Below are positions 18,551 through 28,014 of a stretch of 43,587 bases of DNA, one piece after another. The number at the start of each line of letters is the position of its first letter. The stretch's first letter is position 1. The notes beneath the pieces were generated by a model. It was not told the DNA's origin. It was given only the letters and a program-made list of their open reading frames with translations, and searched no databases. Made by a program: the position numbers and the translations under genes. The stretch comes from Sphingomonadaceae bacterium. Its GTDB lineage: Bacteria > Pseudomonadota > Alphaproteobacteria > Sphingomonadales > Sphingomonadaceae. Where the stretch lies: contig JANYGB010000035.1 in the NCBI GenBank assembly GCA_025359445.1, positions 1 through 43,587 of the forward strand. The letters run 5' to 3'.

Positions 18551-19521
18551 CACCGCGGCGCCTCGGTCGCTTCGACCAGCGCGGCGACCAGCGCCTCGAC
18601 CTGCTTGCCCTCGATTTCGGCCGCAGGCGAGAGCAGCAGGCGGTGCCGCAAGACCGACGCGGCGAGCGCCTTGACGTCGTCGGGCAGCACGTAATCACGC
18701 GCTTCGAGCGCAGCGCGGGCGCGCGCGGCATTGGCCAGCAGCACCGCGGCGCGCGGGCTCGCCCCGGCTGACAGGTCGGCGCTTTCGTGGGTCGCGCGGA
18801 TCAGCCGGACGATGTAGTCGGTGACGCTCTCGGACAAGGTGACGGTCTTTACCGCAGCGGCCGCGGCAGCAATGGTTGCGGCATCGGCCACCGCTTCGAC
18901 GCCCATGTCGGCGGCGCGGCTCGGCCCGGCGCGCTCGCCGAAGGTGCTGACGATCTTGGCCTCTTCGGCGGCGCTCGGGTAAGCCACCAACAGCTTGAAC
19001 AGGAACCGGTCGAGCTGGGCTTCGGGCAGCGGATAGACCCCCTGGCTCTCGATCGGGTTTTGCGTGGCGACCACCATGAAGTTGACCGGCAGGTTGTGCG
19101 CGGTGCCATCGAGCGTGACCCGGCGCTCCTGCATCGCCTCGAGCAGCGCAGCCTGCGTCTTGGGCGGGGTGCGATTGATCTCGTCGCCGAGCAGCAGCTC
19201 ACAGAAGATCGGCCCGCGCGTCAGGGTAAACTGGCTGGTCTGAAAGTTGAACAGGTTCGATCCCAGAATATCGCCCGGCATCAGATCGGGGGTGAACTGG
19301 ATCCGCCCGAATTGCAGCCCCAGACTGGCGGCAAAGCATTGCGCCATGAAGGTCTTGGCGGTGCCCGGCGGGCCTTCGAGCAGGACGTGGCCCTGCGCCA
19401 GCAGCGCGACCAGCAGCGCGTCGATCGTCTCGGTCTGGCCGACGACGGCCTTGGCGATCTGGCCGCGGATCTGCGCCGCCAGTTGGCTGACTTCGGGCAA
19501 AGTCATTGCGGGAACAGTCAT
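18550..19521 (-). CDS. MoxR-family AAA+ ATPase
   Basis: 323 residues. Walker A GPPGTAKT (50-57), Walker B LLLGDE (109-114), then [20 protein letters not shown] and [20 protein letters not shown], which are hallmark MoxR blocks. MoxR ATPases act as chaperones for assembly or activation of cofactor and envelope proteins, and DUF58/VWA proteins are their usual partners. The start overlaps the DUF4350 stop by 4 bases. The stop codon abuts the palindromic repeat, which may have inserted just past it. Confidence 0.95.
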   Translation of the reverse strand: MTVPAMTLPEVSQLAAQIRGQIAKAVVGQTETIDALLVALLAQGHVLLEGPPGTAKTFMAQCFAASLGLQFGRIQFTPDLMPGDILGSNLFNFQTSQFTLTRGPIFCELLLGDEINRTPPKTQAALLEAMQERRVTLDGTAHNLPVNFMVVATQNPIESQGVYPLPEAQLDRFLFKLLVAYPSAAEEAKIVSTFGERAGPSRAADMGVEAVADAATIAAAAAAVKTVTLSESVTDYIVRLIRATHESADLSAGASPRAAVLLANAARARAALEARDYVLPDDVKALAASVLRHRLLLSPAAEIEGKQVEALVAALVEATEAPR

Positions 19522-20879
19522 CGCAGCAGGATCCTTTCGAGTAAATTCAAACGCTGTGCAGCGCGCAGCATGTCGCGGGGGCGTTTTGCCGCACGCAAGT
19601 CAGCGGCGGCGGCAGAGAAGGTCTGGGCATCGGGGGCGCGCACCGCGAGCGCGCGGTCGATTGCGGCTTCGGCGGCCCCGGGTTCGAGCTGCGCGGGCAG
19701 CGCCAGCGCCTTGACCAGCCGTTCACGCGCGGCATCGGCATAAGGCCCGGCGAGCAGGTGCAGGCGCCTCGCGCGGCGCAGCAGCCCGGCCGCATTGGCA
19801 ACCAGTGCGCGCTTGCCAAAGGCGATCGAGCGCGCGGCGAGAACAGGCGGGCCGAAGCGGTGATAGGCCCGCCACAGCGCCACCGCCGCCGCAAGCAGCA
19901 GGCACAGCGTTGCGGCGAGGAACGGCGGGGTGAAGGCGAGTTCGAGCAGGCTTTGCGAGCGCCCATATCCGGCCAGCGTCAGATCGAACACGATGTGCTT
20001 GTCGCCGCCGTCCAGCGCGGCCTGAACCAGCCGCTCCGCCAGCCCGGCATTGGCTGCATTGCCCATCCCGTAATTGTTGAGCAAGTCCGGATCGAACACC
20101 ACGATCAGCGGAAAGCGCGGCGTGGGGCCAGCAACCGCTGCGGCCTGCGGTCCGCCCTCGACAATGATTTCCTCGTCTTCGTCCGGCAGCGGGACGGGTG
20201 CCAGGGCGATATTATCCAGCGCCGGATAATGCCCGCCATCGGCAAAGTACCCGGCAACCATGCGGGCGTCGCTGCCCGCGCTGACCAGCGGAACCAACTG
20301 ACCGCCTTTCCCCGACAGCACCTTGGCCGGCGCGGCCATCGCCCCGCTGCGCCCGGTCATCAACCAGCGCTGCGCAGCAACGCCGCCCGGCAAGGGCGAC
20401 AGATCGACGCTGACCTCGTCGTGAAACCCTTTCCACTGCGGTGCCGCAGCCTCGATCAACTTGACGAAGCCCGGATGGACCTCGGGATTGAGCGCAACCG
20501 ACCCCGGCGGCAGCGGCACCGCGAGCCACTTGGGCATGATCAGCAGCGTTGGCCCGAAGCGGCGGTGATCGCCAATCGCGCGAGAAATGTCGGCGGACTT
20601 GGTCTGATGCAGCGGGGTCAGCACCAGCAGCCCGCCGCGCTGGTGCGGGGCGCGGGTGCGCGACTGGCTGACCTCGAATTCGCGCGCCTTGAGGTAATCG
20701 GACAGCGCGGCAAACCCGGTCAGGCCTTTGCCAGCGGCGTGCGCTTCGCTGGGCCGCGGGTCGGGGTCAGCCATCCCGCTGCCAACCGCCCACAGCAGCG
20801 CCATGAACGCCAGCGCGCCGCCGAGCACCAAGGCCAACGCGACTCGCGGCGAAAACGGGCTGGCGCGGCCGGTGCTCAC
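19518..20879 (-). CDS. DUF4350 domain membrane protein
   Basis: 453 residues. A membrane helix near the N-terminus ([20 protein letters not shown]) is followed by DUF4350-like blocks ([20 protein letters not shown] and [10 protein letters not shown]). A second helix lies near residue 315 ([18 protein letters not shown]), with a C-terminal cytoplasmic region rich in Ala and Arg. The family has no proven activity but resembles GATase-like folds and is always found with MoxR/DUF58 genes. Overlaps of 4 bases with both neighbours show tight coupling. Confidence 0.9.
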   Translation of the reverse strand: MSTGRASPFSPRVALALVLGGALAFMALLWAVGSGMADPDPRPSEAHAAGKGLTGFAALSDYLKAREFEVSQSRTRAPHQRGGLLVLTPLHQTKSADISRAIGDHRRFGPTLLIMPKWLAVPLPPGSVALNPEVHPGFVKLIEAAAPQWKGFHDEVSVDLSPLPGGVAAQRWLMTGRSGAMAAPAKVLSGKGGQLVPLVSAGSDARMVAGYFADGGHYPALDNIALAPVPLPDEDEEIIVEGGPQAAAVAGPTPRFPLIVVFDPDLLNNYGMGNAANAGLAERLVQAALDGGDKHIVFDLTLAGYGRSQSLLELAFTPPFLAATLCLLLAAAVALWRAYHRFGPPVLAARSIAFGKRALVANAAGLLRRARRLHLLAGPYADAARERLVKALALPAQLEPGAAEAAIDRALAVRAPDAQTFSAAAADLRAAKRPRDMLRAAQRLNLLERILLR

Positions 20880-21535
20880 GCGGGCAGCCGCTCAAGCGCG
20901 AATTCGGCATAGGCGCCGCGCGCCGCCTGCCAGTCCTCCGCGCTCAAGCTGCGCAGCGCGAACAGGCTGCGTTCGACCAGCCCGGCGATCTGGGTAAAGG
21001 TGCTGCGCGCCCGCTCGGGCAGCGCAGGCAATGCGCCGATTTCGCGCGCGGTGCTGGCGCTGCCGATCCAGTCGGGCCGCGCCGCCGCGATCTGCTGGAC
21101 CGAGCGGCGCAGCAGCAAATGCGCCGCCTCGTCATAGCGGCCTTCGCGCGCCAGGGCGTCGGCATCCTCGAGCAAGGCGAGCGCTTCGGCCTGATCGGGC
21201 GTCCACTCCGCCTCGGCGCTGGCCGCAGTCTGCTTGCGCTGCCAGCCGAGCCGTAGCGGTTCGCTCAGCCGCCACACCGCATAAAGCGCGAGGACCACCG
21301 CCAGCGCGATCAACACCCATTGCAGCACCGGCCAAGACAGCCCGAGCGCGCGGCCGATCGGTTCGAATATCGTGCGAAAGAACTTGAGCAGCGCGGTCAG
21401 CCAGTCGGGGTCCTTGGCCGGCTTGACCACAATTTCGATCGGCATGAACTGGATATCGGGATTGGCATGCACGCGTTGCCAAGCGGCAGCCGCATCCTGC
21501 GCCGATTGCGCCCCCGGTATTTCCTGTCCCGCCAC
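20876..21535 (-). CDS. DUF4129 domain membrane protein, first gene of the MoxR operon
   Basis: 219 residues. One central membrane helix (VLQWVLIALAVVLALYAVW, about 88-106) separates an N-terminal part from a cytoplasmic DUF4129 domain (EALALLEDADALAREGRYDE, AAHLLLRRSVQQIAA and SLFALRSLSAEDWQAARGAY). It heads the chain DUF4129, DUF4350, MoxR, DUF58, SpoIIM-like, RDD. The promoter should lie in 21536-21725, where a palindromic repeat is also present. Confidence 0.88.
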   Translation of the reverse strand: MAGQEIPGAQSAQDAAAAWQRVHANPDIQFMPIEIVVKPAKDPDWLTALLKFFRTIFEPIGRALGLSWPVLQWVLIALAVVLALYAVWRLSEPLRLGWQRKQTAASAEAEWTPDQAEALALLEDADALAREGRYDEAAHLLLRRSVQQIAAARPDWIGSASTAREIGALPALPERARSTFTQIAGLVERSLFALRSLSAEDWQAARGAYAEFALERLPA

Positions 21536-21612
21536 CAGGCTCTAGGTGGCACGCTGCCAGTTGCGGGGCAAGCAGGAGAAATCAACCCAAGCAAACTACA
21601 GTAAAACCAATT

Positions 21613-21713
21613 CGTCATTCCGGCGCAGGCCGGAACCCAGGACCGAGAAGACAGCCTTCGCAAAGCGACGTCGTTTTTAGCCAGGTCTGGGTCCCGGCCT
21701 GCGCCGGGATGCC
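21613..21713. repeat. Palindromic intergenic repeat, copy 1
   Basis: Left arm 21614-21640 (GTCATTCCGGCGCAGGCCGG, then AACCCAG) pairs with right arm 21687-21713 (CTGGGTCCCGGCCTGCGCCG, then GGATGCC), with a loop carrying GCGACGTCGTT. A second copy is at 24427-24529, and the loop motif shows the two are in opposite orientation. The element lies between divergent functional units (pheA stop side and the DUF4129 promoter). It could act as a terminator for pheA read-out, a REP/BIME element or a small mobile element. It contains no gene. Confidence 0.85.
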
Positions 21714-21725
21714 GAGCGCGGCCGG

Positions 21726-22634
21726 CTACCCGCGCTCGCGCTCCTGGGGATAGGTTCCCAGCACGCGCAGTTCCTTGCAGTGGAACGCCAGTTCGTCGAG
21801 CGCGCGGTCGATCGCCGGATCGCCCGGCGCGCCGACGATATCGGCGTAGAAGGTCGTGGCGGAGAAGCTTGCGCCCTTCTGGTAGCTTTCCAGTTTGGTC
21901 ATGTTGACCCCGTTGGTGGCAAACCCGCCCATCGCCTTGTACAGCGCGGCGGGGACGTTCTTCACCTCGAACACGAAGGTGGTCATCATCGGTCGCGCGC
22001 CGAGGCTGGCGGGATCGCGGGCATCGCGCGCCAGCACCACGAACCGGGTCATGTTGTCGGCCGCATCCTCGACGTTTTCAGCAACGATCTTGAGCCCGTA
22101 AAGCTCTGCCGCGATCTTCGGAGCTATCGCCGCGACGCCCGGATCGCCGAGTTCCGCCACATAGGCAGCGGCGCCGGCGGTATCGGCATAGGACATCGGC
22201 ACGATGCCGCGCTCCCGCAGGAAAAAGCGCGACTGGCCGAGCGCTTGCGGGTGCGAATAGGCGGCGGTGAACGGGCCGTCAGCCCCATCCTGGTTAGGCA
22301 GCGCCATCAAGGCGTGGTGGATCGGCATGAAGTGCTCGCCGACGATGTAGAGGTCGCTTTCGGGCAGCAGGAAATGGATATCGGCGACGCGGCCGTGCTG
22401 CGAGTTTTCGATCGGAATGATCGCATGGCCCGCGCGCCCGTCTTTCACCGCTTCGAGCGCGTCTTCGAAACTGAAGCACGGCAGCGGCAGGCAGTCCGGG
22501 TTCCATTCGAGCGCAGCGCGGTGACCGTTGCATCCAGGCGCGCCTTGGAATGACACCGCGCGCGCCGGATCCGTAGCGGCCGCATGGGCCATTTCGGTGA
22601 CGCGAGCGAGCGCGGGGGCGGGGTAGCTTTGCAT
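21726..22634 (-). CDS. pheA: Prephenate dehydratase PheA
   Basis: 302 residues from MQSYPAPALARVTEMAHAAA; a longer frame to 22670 looks non-coding. The enzyme converts prephenate to phenylpyruvate for phenylalanine synthesis. The catalytic domain shows AVSFQGAPGCNGHRAALE, HAIIPIENSQHGRVADIHFL, YSHPQALGQSRFFL and DNMTRFVVL. The C-terminal ACT domain contains the regulatory block GVNMTKLESYQKG, where Phe feedback is expected; the classical ESRP is ESYQ here. There is no chorismate mutase domain, so it is the stand-alone type. Confidence 0.95.
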   Translation of the reverse strand: MQSYPAPALARVTEMAHAAATDPARAVSFQGAPGCNGHRAALEWNPDCLPLPCFSFEDALEAVKDGRAGHAIIPIENSQHGRVADIHFLLPESDLYIVGEHFMPIHHALMALPNQDGADGPFTAAYSHPQALGQSRFFLRERGIVPMSYADTAGAAAYVAELGDPGVAAIAPKIAAELYGLKIVAENVEDAADNMTRFVVLARDARDPASLGARPMMTTFVFEVKNVPAALYKAMGGFATNGVNMTKLESYQKGASFSATTFYADIVGAPGDPAIDRALDELAFHCKELRVLGTYPQERERG

Positions 22635-22666
22635 GAGGGTGGCCCTAGGGGGCGATGCTCCGCCGA

Positions 22667-24400
22667 TCAATAACCAAGCGCATTGCCCACCGGCAGCCGC
22701 GGGTCGATCGCGCCGTAAAGCCGCGCCTTGTTGCCGGTCGCCGCATTGGGCTTGGTGTTCAGCGCTGGCCCGCCGACCAGAATCGCCGCGATCTGGTTCC
22801 AGTAGGTCATCTGCTCGAGCTTGTGCCCCTTGGCGCTGAGCACCGCCATCGTATCGGCGCTGAGTGCATCCTTCTCATAATAGATTACGTCGGGCAGCCA
22901 TTGCGCGTGGATCCGCGGCGCATTGATCGCTTCGCTCAGTGTCATGTCATAGTCGATGACATTGACCAGCACCTGCAATACGCCCGTCGGAATGTGGCTG
23001 CCGCCGGGGGTGCCGATCACCATCGTCAATTTGCCGTTATGCGTAACAATCGTCGGGGCCATCGAGGACAATGGCCGCTTGCCCGGAGCAACCGCGTTGT
23101 TGATCCCCTCGACCAGCCCGTACATATTGGGGAAGCCGGGCTTGCTGGAGAAATCGTCCATCTCGTCGTTGAGCAGAATCCCGGTGCCCGGAGCCGTAAC
23201 CCGCGCGCCGAACCAGTCGTTGAGGGTGTAAGTCAGCGAAACCGCATTGCCCGCCGCATCGACGATCGAGAAATGCGTGGTGCTCTGGCCTTCCTTGGCC
23301 GCGCCGGGGCCGGGCAGGCTCGATGAAGGGGTGGCACGGTCAGGCGAAATCGTCGCCCGCTGCTGATCGGCATAAGCGCTGCTGGTGAATTTGCTCACAT
23401 CGGCGCGGACGAAATCGGGATCGCCCAGGTTCATGTTGCGGTCGTGAAATGCGCGGCGCAGCGCTTCGGCGGTGTAGTGCACGCCTTGCGCGGAGTGGAA
23501 CCCGAGCTGGCCCATCGGATAACCCGACAGGATGCCCAGCGTCTCGCACAGCACGATCCCGCCCGAGCTGGGCGGCGGGGCGGAGACGATGTGATAGCCG
23601 CGATAATCGCACTCGACCGGCGTGCGCTCGACTGCTTTGTAGGCAGCGAAATCGGCTTTGGTCATGATCCCGCCGTGAACCGCGCTGGCGGCAGAGATTT
23701 TCGCGGCAATGGGCCCACCATAGAATGCGGCGTTGCCGCCGGTGGCAACCGCTTGCAATGTGCGGCCAAGATCGGCCTGGACCCAGCGCTGCCCGGCCTG
23801 CCACGGTTTGCCGTGGTTCAGGAACACCGCCGCGCTGGCCGGGTCTTTGGCAAAATCTTCGGCCCCTTCGGCGAGGAAATCGGCATCGCCCTGGTCGAGC
23901 ACGAAGCCCTTGCTGGCGAGCGTGATCGCTGCGGCCATCAGCGGCGCGCGGGGGCGGGTGCCATATTTGGTCCGCGCGAGTTCGAGGCCCGCGACGGTGC
24001 CCGGAATTCCGGCGGCGAGGTAGCCGCGCGTCGAGCGCAGCGGCACGACATTGCCGTTTGCATCCTGATACATTGTCGCGCTCGCTGCAGCAGGGGCGGT
24101 TTCGCGGAAATCGATGAAGGTAGTCTGGCCGCTCGCCAGCCGGATCGTCATGAACCCGCCGCCGCCGATATTGCCCGCCTCGGGGAAAGTCACCGCCAGC
24201 GCATAGGCGACCGCGACTGCCGCATCGACCGCATTGCCGCCGCTCTTGAGCACATCGAGCCCGGCCTGACTCGCAAGCCGGTGCGCCGAGACGACCATGC
24301 CGTGAACCGCGGCAACCGGGGCAGGGGCCGCCGCCTGTACTTGCGAACCGACCAGCGCCAGCGATACCAGCGCGGCGATGGTTGAATTTGTAAAGCGCAT
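22667..24400 (-). CDS. ggt: Gamma-glutamyltransferase
   Basis: 577 residues from MRFTNSTIAALVSLALVGSQ, a signal peptide for export to the periplasm. The enzyme cleaves glutathione and transfers the gamma-glutamyl group. It is made as a proenzyme that self-cleaves before a catalytic threonine, here in EGQSTTHFSIVDAAGNAVSL. Other blocks include GNAVDAAVAVAYALAVTFPE, GNIGGGGFMTIRL, DFRETAP and PLSSMAPTIV. The usual two-subunit length fits. It is 33 bases upstream of pheA on the same strand but has a palindromic repeat in front, so it is probably the first gene of that unit. Confidence 0.95.
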   Translation of the reverse strand: MRFTNSTIAALVSLALVGSQVQAAAPAPVAAVHGMVVSAHRLASQAGLDVLKSGGNAVDAAVAVAYALAVTFPEAGNIGGGGFMTIRLASGQTTFIDFRETAPAAASATMYQDANGNVVPLRSTRGYLAAGIPGTVAGLELARTKYGTRPRAPLMAAAITLASKGFVLDQGDADFLAEGAEDFAKDPASAAVFLNHGKPWQAGQRWVQADLGRTLQAVATGGNAAFYGGPIAAKISAASAVHGGIMTKADFAAYKAVERTPVECDYRGYHIVSAPPPSSGGIVLCETLGILSGYPMGQLGFHSAQGVHYTAEALRRAFHDRNMNLGDPDFVRADVSKFTSSAYADQQRATISPDRATPSSSLPGPGAAKEGQSTTHFSIVDAAGNAVSLTYTLNDWFGARVTAPGTGILLNDEMDDFSSKPGFPNMYGLVEGINNAVAPGKRPLSSMAPTIVTHNGKLTMVIGTPGGSHIPTGVLQVLVNVIDYDMTLSEAINAPRIHAQWLPDVIYYEKDALSADTMAVLSAKGHKLEQMTYWNQIAAILVGGPALNTKPNAATGNKARLYGAIDPRLPVGNALGY

Positions 24401-24426
24401 GATTGCCCCCGCAGTTAACTCTTCAG

Positions 24427-24529
24427 CCGTCATCCCGGCGCAGGCCGGGACCCAGTCCTATCAAACAACGACGTCGCGCTGCGACGACTTTACTTTCGGG
24501 CTGGGTTCCGGCCTGGGCCGGAATGACGG
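24427..24529. repeat. Palindromic intergenic repeat, copy 2
   Basis: Left arm 24427-24455 (CCGTCATCCCGGCGCAGGCC, then GGGACCCAG) pairs with right arm 24501-24529 (CTGGGTTCCGGCCTGGGCCG, then GAATGACGG). The loop contains ACGACGTCGCGCTGCGACGA. Sequence and spacing match copy 1 at 21613-21713 in inverse orientation. It lies between the ggt start and the receptor terminator, so it is not needed as a terminator. The pair flanks pheA-ggt. Confidence 0.85.
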
Positions 24530-24540
24530 TTTAGATGCCA

Positions 24541-24578
24541 CAAAAGAAAAGGGCGGGGAAGCCGAAGCTCCCCCGCCC
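24541..24578 (-). terminator. Rho-independent terminator of the TonB receptor gene
   Basis: On the minus strand the sequence reads GGGCGGGGGAGC, a TTCG tetraloop, then GCTTCCCCGCCC, and ends in TTTTCTTTT (24550-24542). A GC-rich stem of about 12 pairs with a UUCG loop and a U-run is a textbook intrinsic terminator. It lies about 30 bases after the receptor stop at 24610. Confidence 0.92.
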
Positions 24579-24609
24579 GATTTCTAAGTCCGTGACGGAC
24601 CGGATGCGA

Positions 24610-27246
24610 TCAATACTTGACCTTGACCCGGACGTACCAGAGCCCACCGTTCATGCCGAACGGTCCGCCGTTACGGGCATAGACCTGACCGTCAGCCGAA
24701 CCGCCAACCACTGGGTAGAGCTGGATCGAGTTGTTGTTCAGCTTGTCCGGGAAGGTGTTGAACAGGTTGTTCGCACCCACCGTGATCGCCAGTTCCTTCG
24801 ACAGGCTGTAAGTCAAGTCGAGGTCAGTGGTCGCCTTGCCGCCGAAGTGCTGCAGCGGCCCGCCGTTGGCCCCAGTGGTCCCCGCCGAGTTGCCATAGTC
24901 GTTGGCGTTGACCCACGAACCGTAATAGTTCTCACGCGCGGTCAGGCTGAAGCCTCCCCGCGAATAGCCCATGGTGAAGTGCGCAACGTCATGCGGAGCG
25001 AGATTGACGATATTGGCAATCTGCGCGCCGCTGATCACGTTGGCGTTGGCCCTAAGTACCTTGTTGGCATTGTGGTTGTAGGCCAGCGAGAGGTTGAGCT
25101 TGCCGCCCATCGCATCGGTGTTGTAGCTCGCCACCACATCGACCCCGCGCGTCAGCGTAGAGAGGCCGTTGGTGAAAAAGCTGACGTTGCCACCAGACTG
25201 GCCGCCAAAGATCGTGTTCAGCGCCGGGCTTGCGATGAGGTCCCCAGCCGTGACCGTAAAGGGCTGGGTAACGAAGATCTTATCCCGGACCTTGATGTTG
25301 TAATAGTCGATCGTGAAGGTCAGGCCATGCATCGGCTCGGCGGTGAAGCCGACCCCGAAGTTGGTCGATTTTTCCGGGGTCAGGGCCTTGGCACCATAGT
25401 ATCGCGAGGCGACGCTATCGACCGGGAATGTGCCGGTCTGGATCGAGTTGCCGCCAATGAAGTTGGTGGTCAGCGTCGAGTTATGCTGCTGCCCCGGCGA
25501 AGGTGCATGGAAGCCGGTGCCGAAGGTGGCGCGGATCGCATAGCCCGGAGCGAATTCGAACCGGGTATTGATCTTGCCGACTGTGGCCGAGCCAAAGGTG
25601 TTGTAGTGCTCGTAGCGGCCCGCAAGACCGACCGTCCAGTTCGACAGGATATCGGTTTCTGCGCCTGCGTAGAACGCCACGTTGCTCTGGCTCCAGGTTC
25701 CAGCCTGGCTGGGGCTGACCCCGCCGTAACCCGAAGCACCGCCTTGGGCATAACCCTGGAAGTCCGAAACGGTAAGCTGGTAGGTTTCCTTTCGGTATTC
25801 AAAGCCGCCGGACAGCGTGACAGGCTTGGCGAAGCCGACTTCGACCGGATAGGTCAGGTCAACGTTGCCGTCGAGTTCCTTCTGCGCCTGGCGGCCGAAG
25901 TTGAAACTCGTCTGAGTCGCGGTGTTGTACGGAGCGGCCGAAACCGGGTTGTTCGGGCTGAAGGCGGTGTTGAGCGAGTTGTACATCGTCAGGTCGAGCG
26001 AGTTCTTGCTGCCCGTAACCGAAACGTCGTAGGTTCCTTCGCCCAGCGATCCCTTGATCCCGGCCACGCCCCACAACTGGTTCACGATGCCGACGAAGAT
26101 CGGGGTGAAGCCGGCGGGGTAGAGGTTGCGGAAATAGGGGTCCTGGGTCGTCGAGCAGCCATTGGCGTCGTTACCCGGGGTCGCATTGTAGTTCAGGAAC
26201 GTACGTGGGCACAGTACGATATCGCCCGGCAGCTTCGTGGCATGCAGCGTGCTGCCGGTCGGATCAAGGACCGCCGCGGTTGAAGCGCGGTAGTTGAAGC
26301 TTTCGGAGGCTTTGCTGTTTGACGCATTGCCGACCATGTAGAACTTCGCATTGTCCGAAAGTTCCAGCTCGCTGTTGACCAGGATCTTCCAGCCGTGGCC
26401 AGGCGAGTTGCCCCAGATCTGGGCGGGCAGCGGATAAAACGGCAGCTGGGCGGCATTGCCAGGATTTTTGGTCGAATAGGCCAGCGCAGTCGGCCGGGTC
26501 ACGCCGCGGCTGGTCTGGCCGTCGTCGAAGAACTCACCCGAAACATTGACGAAAGCGCGCTCACCCAGGCCGAAGCCGACGTTGGCTGCAATCTGATAGC
26601 TCTTGCCGTCACCGTAGCGGAAATACTGGCCGTAACGACCCTGAATTTCGACGCCCTTATCTCTGCGTACGCCATAGTTCATCACGCCAGCGATGGCGTC
26701 TGAACCGTATTGCGCGGTGGCGCCATCGCGCAGCACCTGAAGGTTACCGATCGCGATCGAAGGGATCGAGCCGATGTCCGCGCCCTGCGAACCGTAACCA
26801 AGGCCGGTATCCCCGCCCGAATAAACCTGAACCAGGGCCGAGCGGTTGAGACGCTTGCCGTTGATCATTACCAGCACGTTATCGGCGGGGAGGCCGCGCA
26901 GTGAAGGCGAGTGGACGAAAGTCGAGGCGTCGGAAATCGAGTTCTGTGCCACGAAAATCGAAGGAACCACGCTCTTGACGATATCAAGCAGGTTCGACGA
27001 ACCCTGAGTTGAGAGTTCCTGAGCGCTGATCACGTCGACCGGGGAGGCCGAGTTGGTTGACGAACGGTCGGTCCGGCGGGTGCCGATGACCACGATGCTT
27101 TCAGCGGTGGCGCTGTCATCGTCGGCGGCTTGCGGTGCGGCTGTGGCGGTCTGCGCCAGGGCTGGATCAGAAAGGAAGATTGCGAGGCTGGCTACAGTTG
27201 CGGCGAGCGCAACCTTCCGGCCGCGACGGCTTGCGTTGATTCGCAT
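24610..27246 (-). CDS. TonB-dependent outer-membrane receptor
   Basis: 878 residues with a signal peptide (VALAATVASLAIFLSDPALA). A TonB-box-like ESIVVIGTRR is at about 49-58 and the plug domain includes SPSLRGLPADNVLVMINGKR and LQVLRDGATAQYGSDAIAGV. The 22-strand barrel ends in the typical aromatic residue (WYVRVKVKY). Such receptors import siderophores, vitamins or oligosaccharides; the substrate is not indicated and no FecI/FecR or PepSY genes are nearby. A ribosome site GGAG precedes 27246. The gene is complete with its own terminator, so it is monocistronic. A 582-codon open frame on the opposite strand is a shadow. Confidence 0.95.
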   Translation of the reverse strand: MRINASRRGRKVALAATVASLAIFLSDPALAQTATAAPQAADDDSATAESIVVIGTRRTDRSSTNSASPVDVISAQELSTQGSSNLLDIVKSVVPSIFVAQNSISDASTFVHSPSLRGLPADNVLVMINGKRLNRSALVQVYSGGDTGLGYGSQGADIGSIPSIAIGNLQVLRDGATAQYGSDAIAGVMNYGVRRDKGVEIQGRYGQYFRYGDGKSYQIAANVGFGLGERAFVNVSGEFFDDGQTSRGVTRPTALAYSTKNPGNAAQLPFYPLPAQIWGNSPGHGWKILVNSELELSDNAKFYMVGNASNSKASESFNYRASTAAVLDPTGSTLHATKLPGDIVLCPRTFLNYNATPGNDANGCSTTQDPYFRNLYPAGFTPIFVGIVNQLWGVAGIKGSLGEGTYDVSVTGSKNSLDLTMYNSLNTAFSPNNPVSAAPYNTATQTSFNFGRQAQKELDGNVDLTYPVEVGFAKPVTLSGGFEYRKETYQLTVSDFQGYAQGGASGYGGVSPSQAGTWSQSNVAFYAGAETDILSNWTVGLAGRYEHYNTFGSATVGKINTRFEFAPGYAIRATFGTGFHAPSPGQQHNSTLTTNFIGGNSIQTGTFPVDSVASRYYGAKALTPEKSTNFGVGFTAEPMHGLTFTIDYYNIKVRDKIFVTQPFTVTAGDLIASPALNTIFGGQSGGNVSFFTNGLSTLTRGVDVVASYNTDAMGGKLNLSLAYNHNANKVLRANANVISGAQIANIVNLAPHDVAHFTMGYSRGGFSLTARENYYGSWVNANDYGNSAGTTGANGGPLQHFGGKATTDLDLTYSLSKELAITVGANNLFNTFPDKLNNNSIQLYPVVGGSADGQVYARNGGPFGMNGGLWYVRVKVKY

Positions 27247-27411
27247 GGAATTCTCCGTGTTAGGTTACCCCCCCAGCTCCCTTTGCGGACACGCTGCGGT
27301 ATGGACGTCGCTATGCGCTGCACCGCACAAGTCAACGATTGCAGGTGGAACTCTAATCGATTATTACAGAAGTGTGGCTTTGGCGCACTATGTCGTGCGC
27401 TGCACGGCGAA

Positions 27412-28008
27412 TCAAAGCTCGGATGATTTCATCGCGAATATGGGCGTATGCGGTTCATGTGCCGCCATCCGCGCGAGCAACAGATCAAGCTCGCTCTCGG
27501 CCATGATGATTCCCTCGTGCGCGGGCCGGACAAACCCGGTCGCGATCATGTGGGCATTAAACGCAATCAGGTGGTCGTAGAACCCAAAAGCGTTAAGCAG
27601 GCCGACCGGCTTGGCGTGATAGCCCAGCTGCGCCCAGCTGACCGCCTCCCACAACTCGTCCATCGTGCCCACGCCGCCCGGAATGGTCAGGAACCCGTCG
27701 CTGAGCCGGGTAAAGGCAGCCTTGCGCTCGTGCATATCGGCGACAATGTGGAGCTGCGTGCAGTCATGGTTCGCCACCTCGCCGCCGCTTCCGCCTTTTC
27801 CGGCGAGCGCTTCGGGGATCACCCCGATCACCTCGCCGCCCAGATCGAGCGCGCCCTTCGCCACTGCGCCCATCAAGCCGAGCCGCCCGCCGCCATAAAC
27901 CACCCCGATCCCGCGCCGGGCCAGTTCGGATCCGACTTGGTAAGCAAGTTCGAGATAACGCGGATCGGCCGGACTGGCGGACCCGCAATAGACGGCAAGG
28001 CGTTTCAT
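27412..28008 (-). CDS. LOG-family (TIGR00730) nucleotide 5'-monophosphate phosphoribohydrolase
   Basis: 198 residues. Rossmann-like fold with VYCGSASPADPRYLELAYQV at the start, GVVYGGGRLGLMGAVAKGAL, MHERKAAFTRLSDGFLTIPG and the signature PGGVGTMDELWE. The LOG family releases free cytokinin bases or, in bacteria, hydrolyses nucleotide monophosphates to base and ribose-5-phosphate. The exact bacterial substrate is uncertain. It lies 6 bases after the CrtI-like gene and is probably co-transcribed with it. Confidence 0.92.
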   Translation of the reverse strand: MKRLAVYCGSASPADPRYLELAYQVGSELARRGIGVVYGGGRLGLMGAVAKGALDLGGEVIGVIPEALAGKGGSGGEVANHDCTQLHIVADMHERKAAFTRLSDGFLTIPGGVGTMDELWEAVSWAQLGYHAKPVGLLNAFGFYDHLIAFNAHMIATGFVRPAHEGIIMAESELDLLLARMAAHEPHTPIFAMKSSEL

Positions 28009-28014
28009 CTGACT

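Noticed and set aside
24535..26283. 582-codon open frame on the plus strand opposite the TonB receptor
   Set aside because: It is a GC-driven shadow of the receptor gene and begins across the terminator hairpin.
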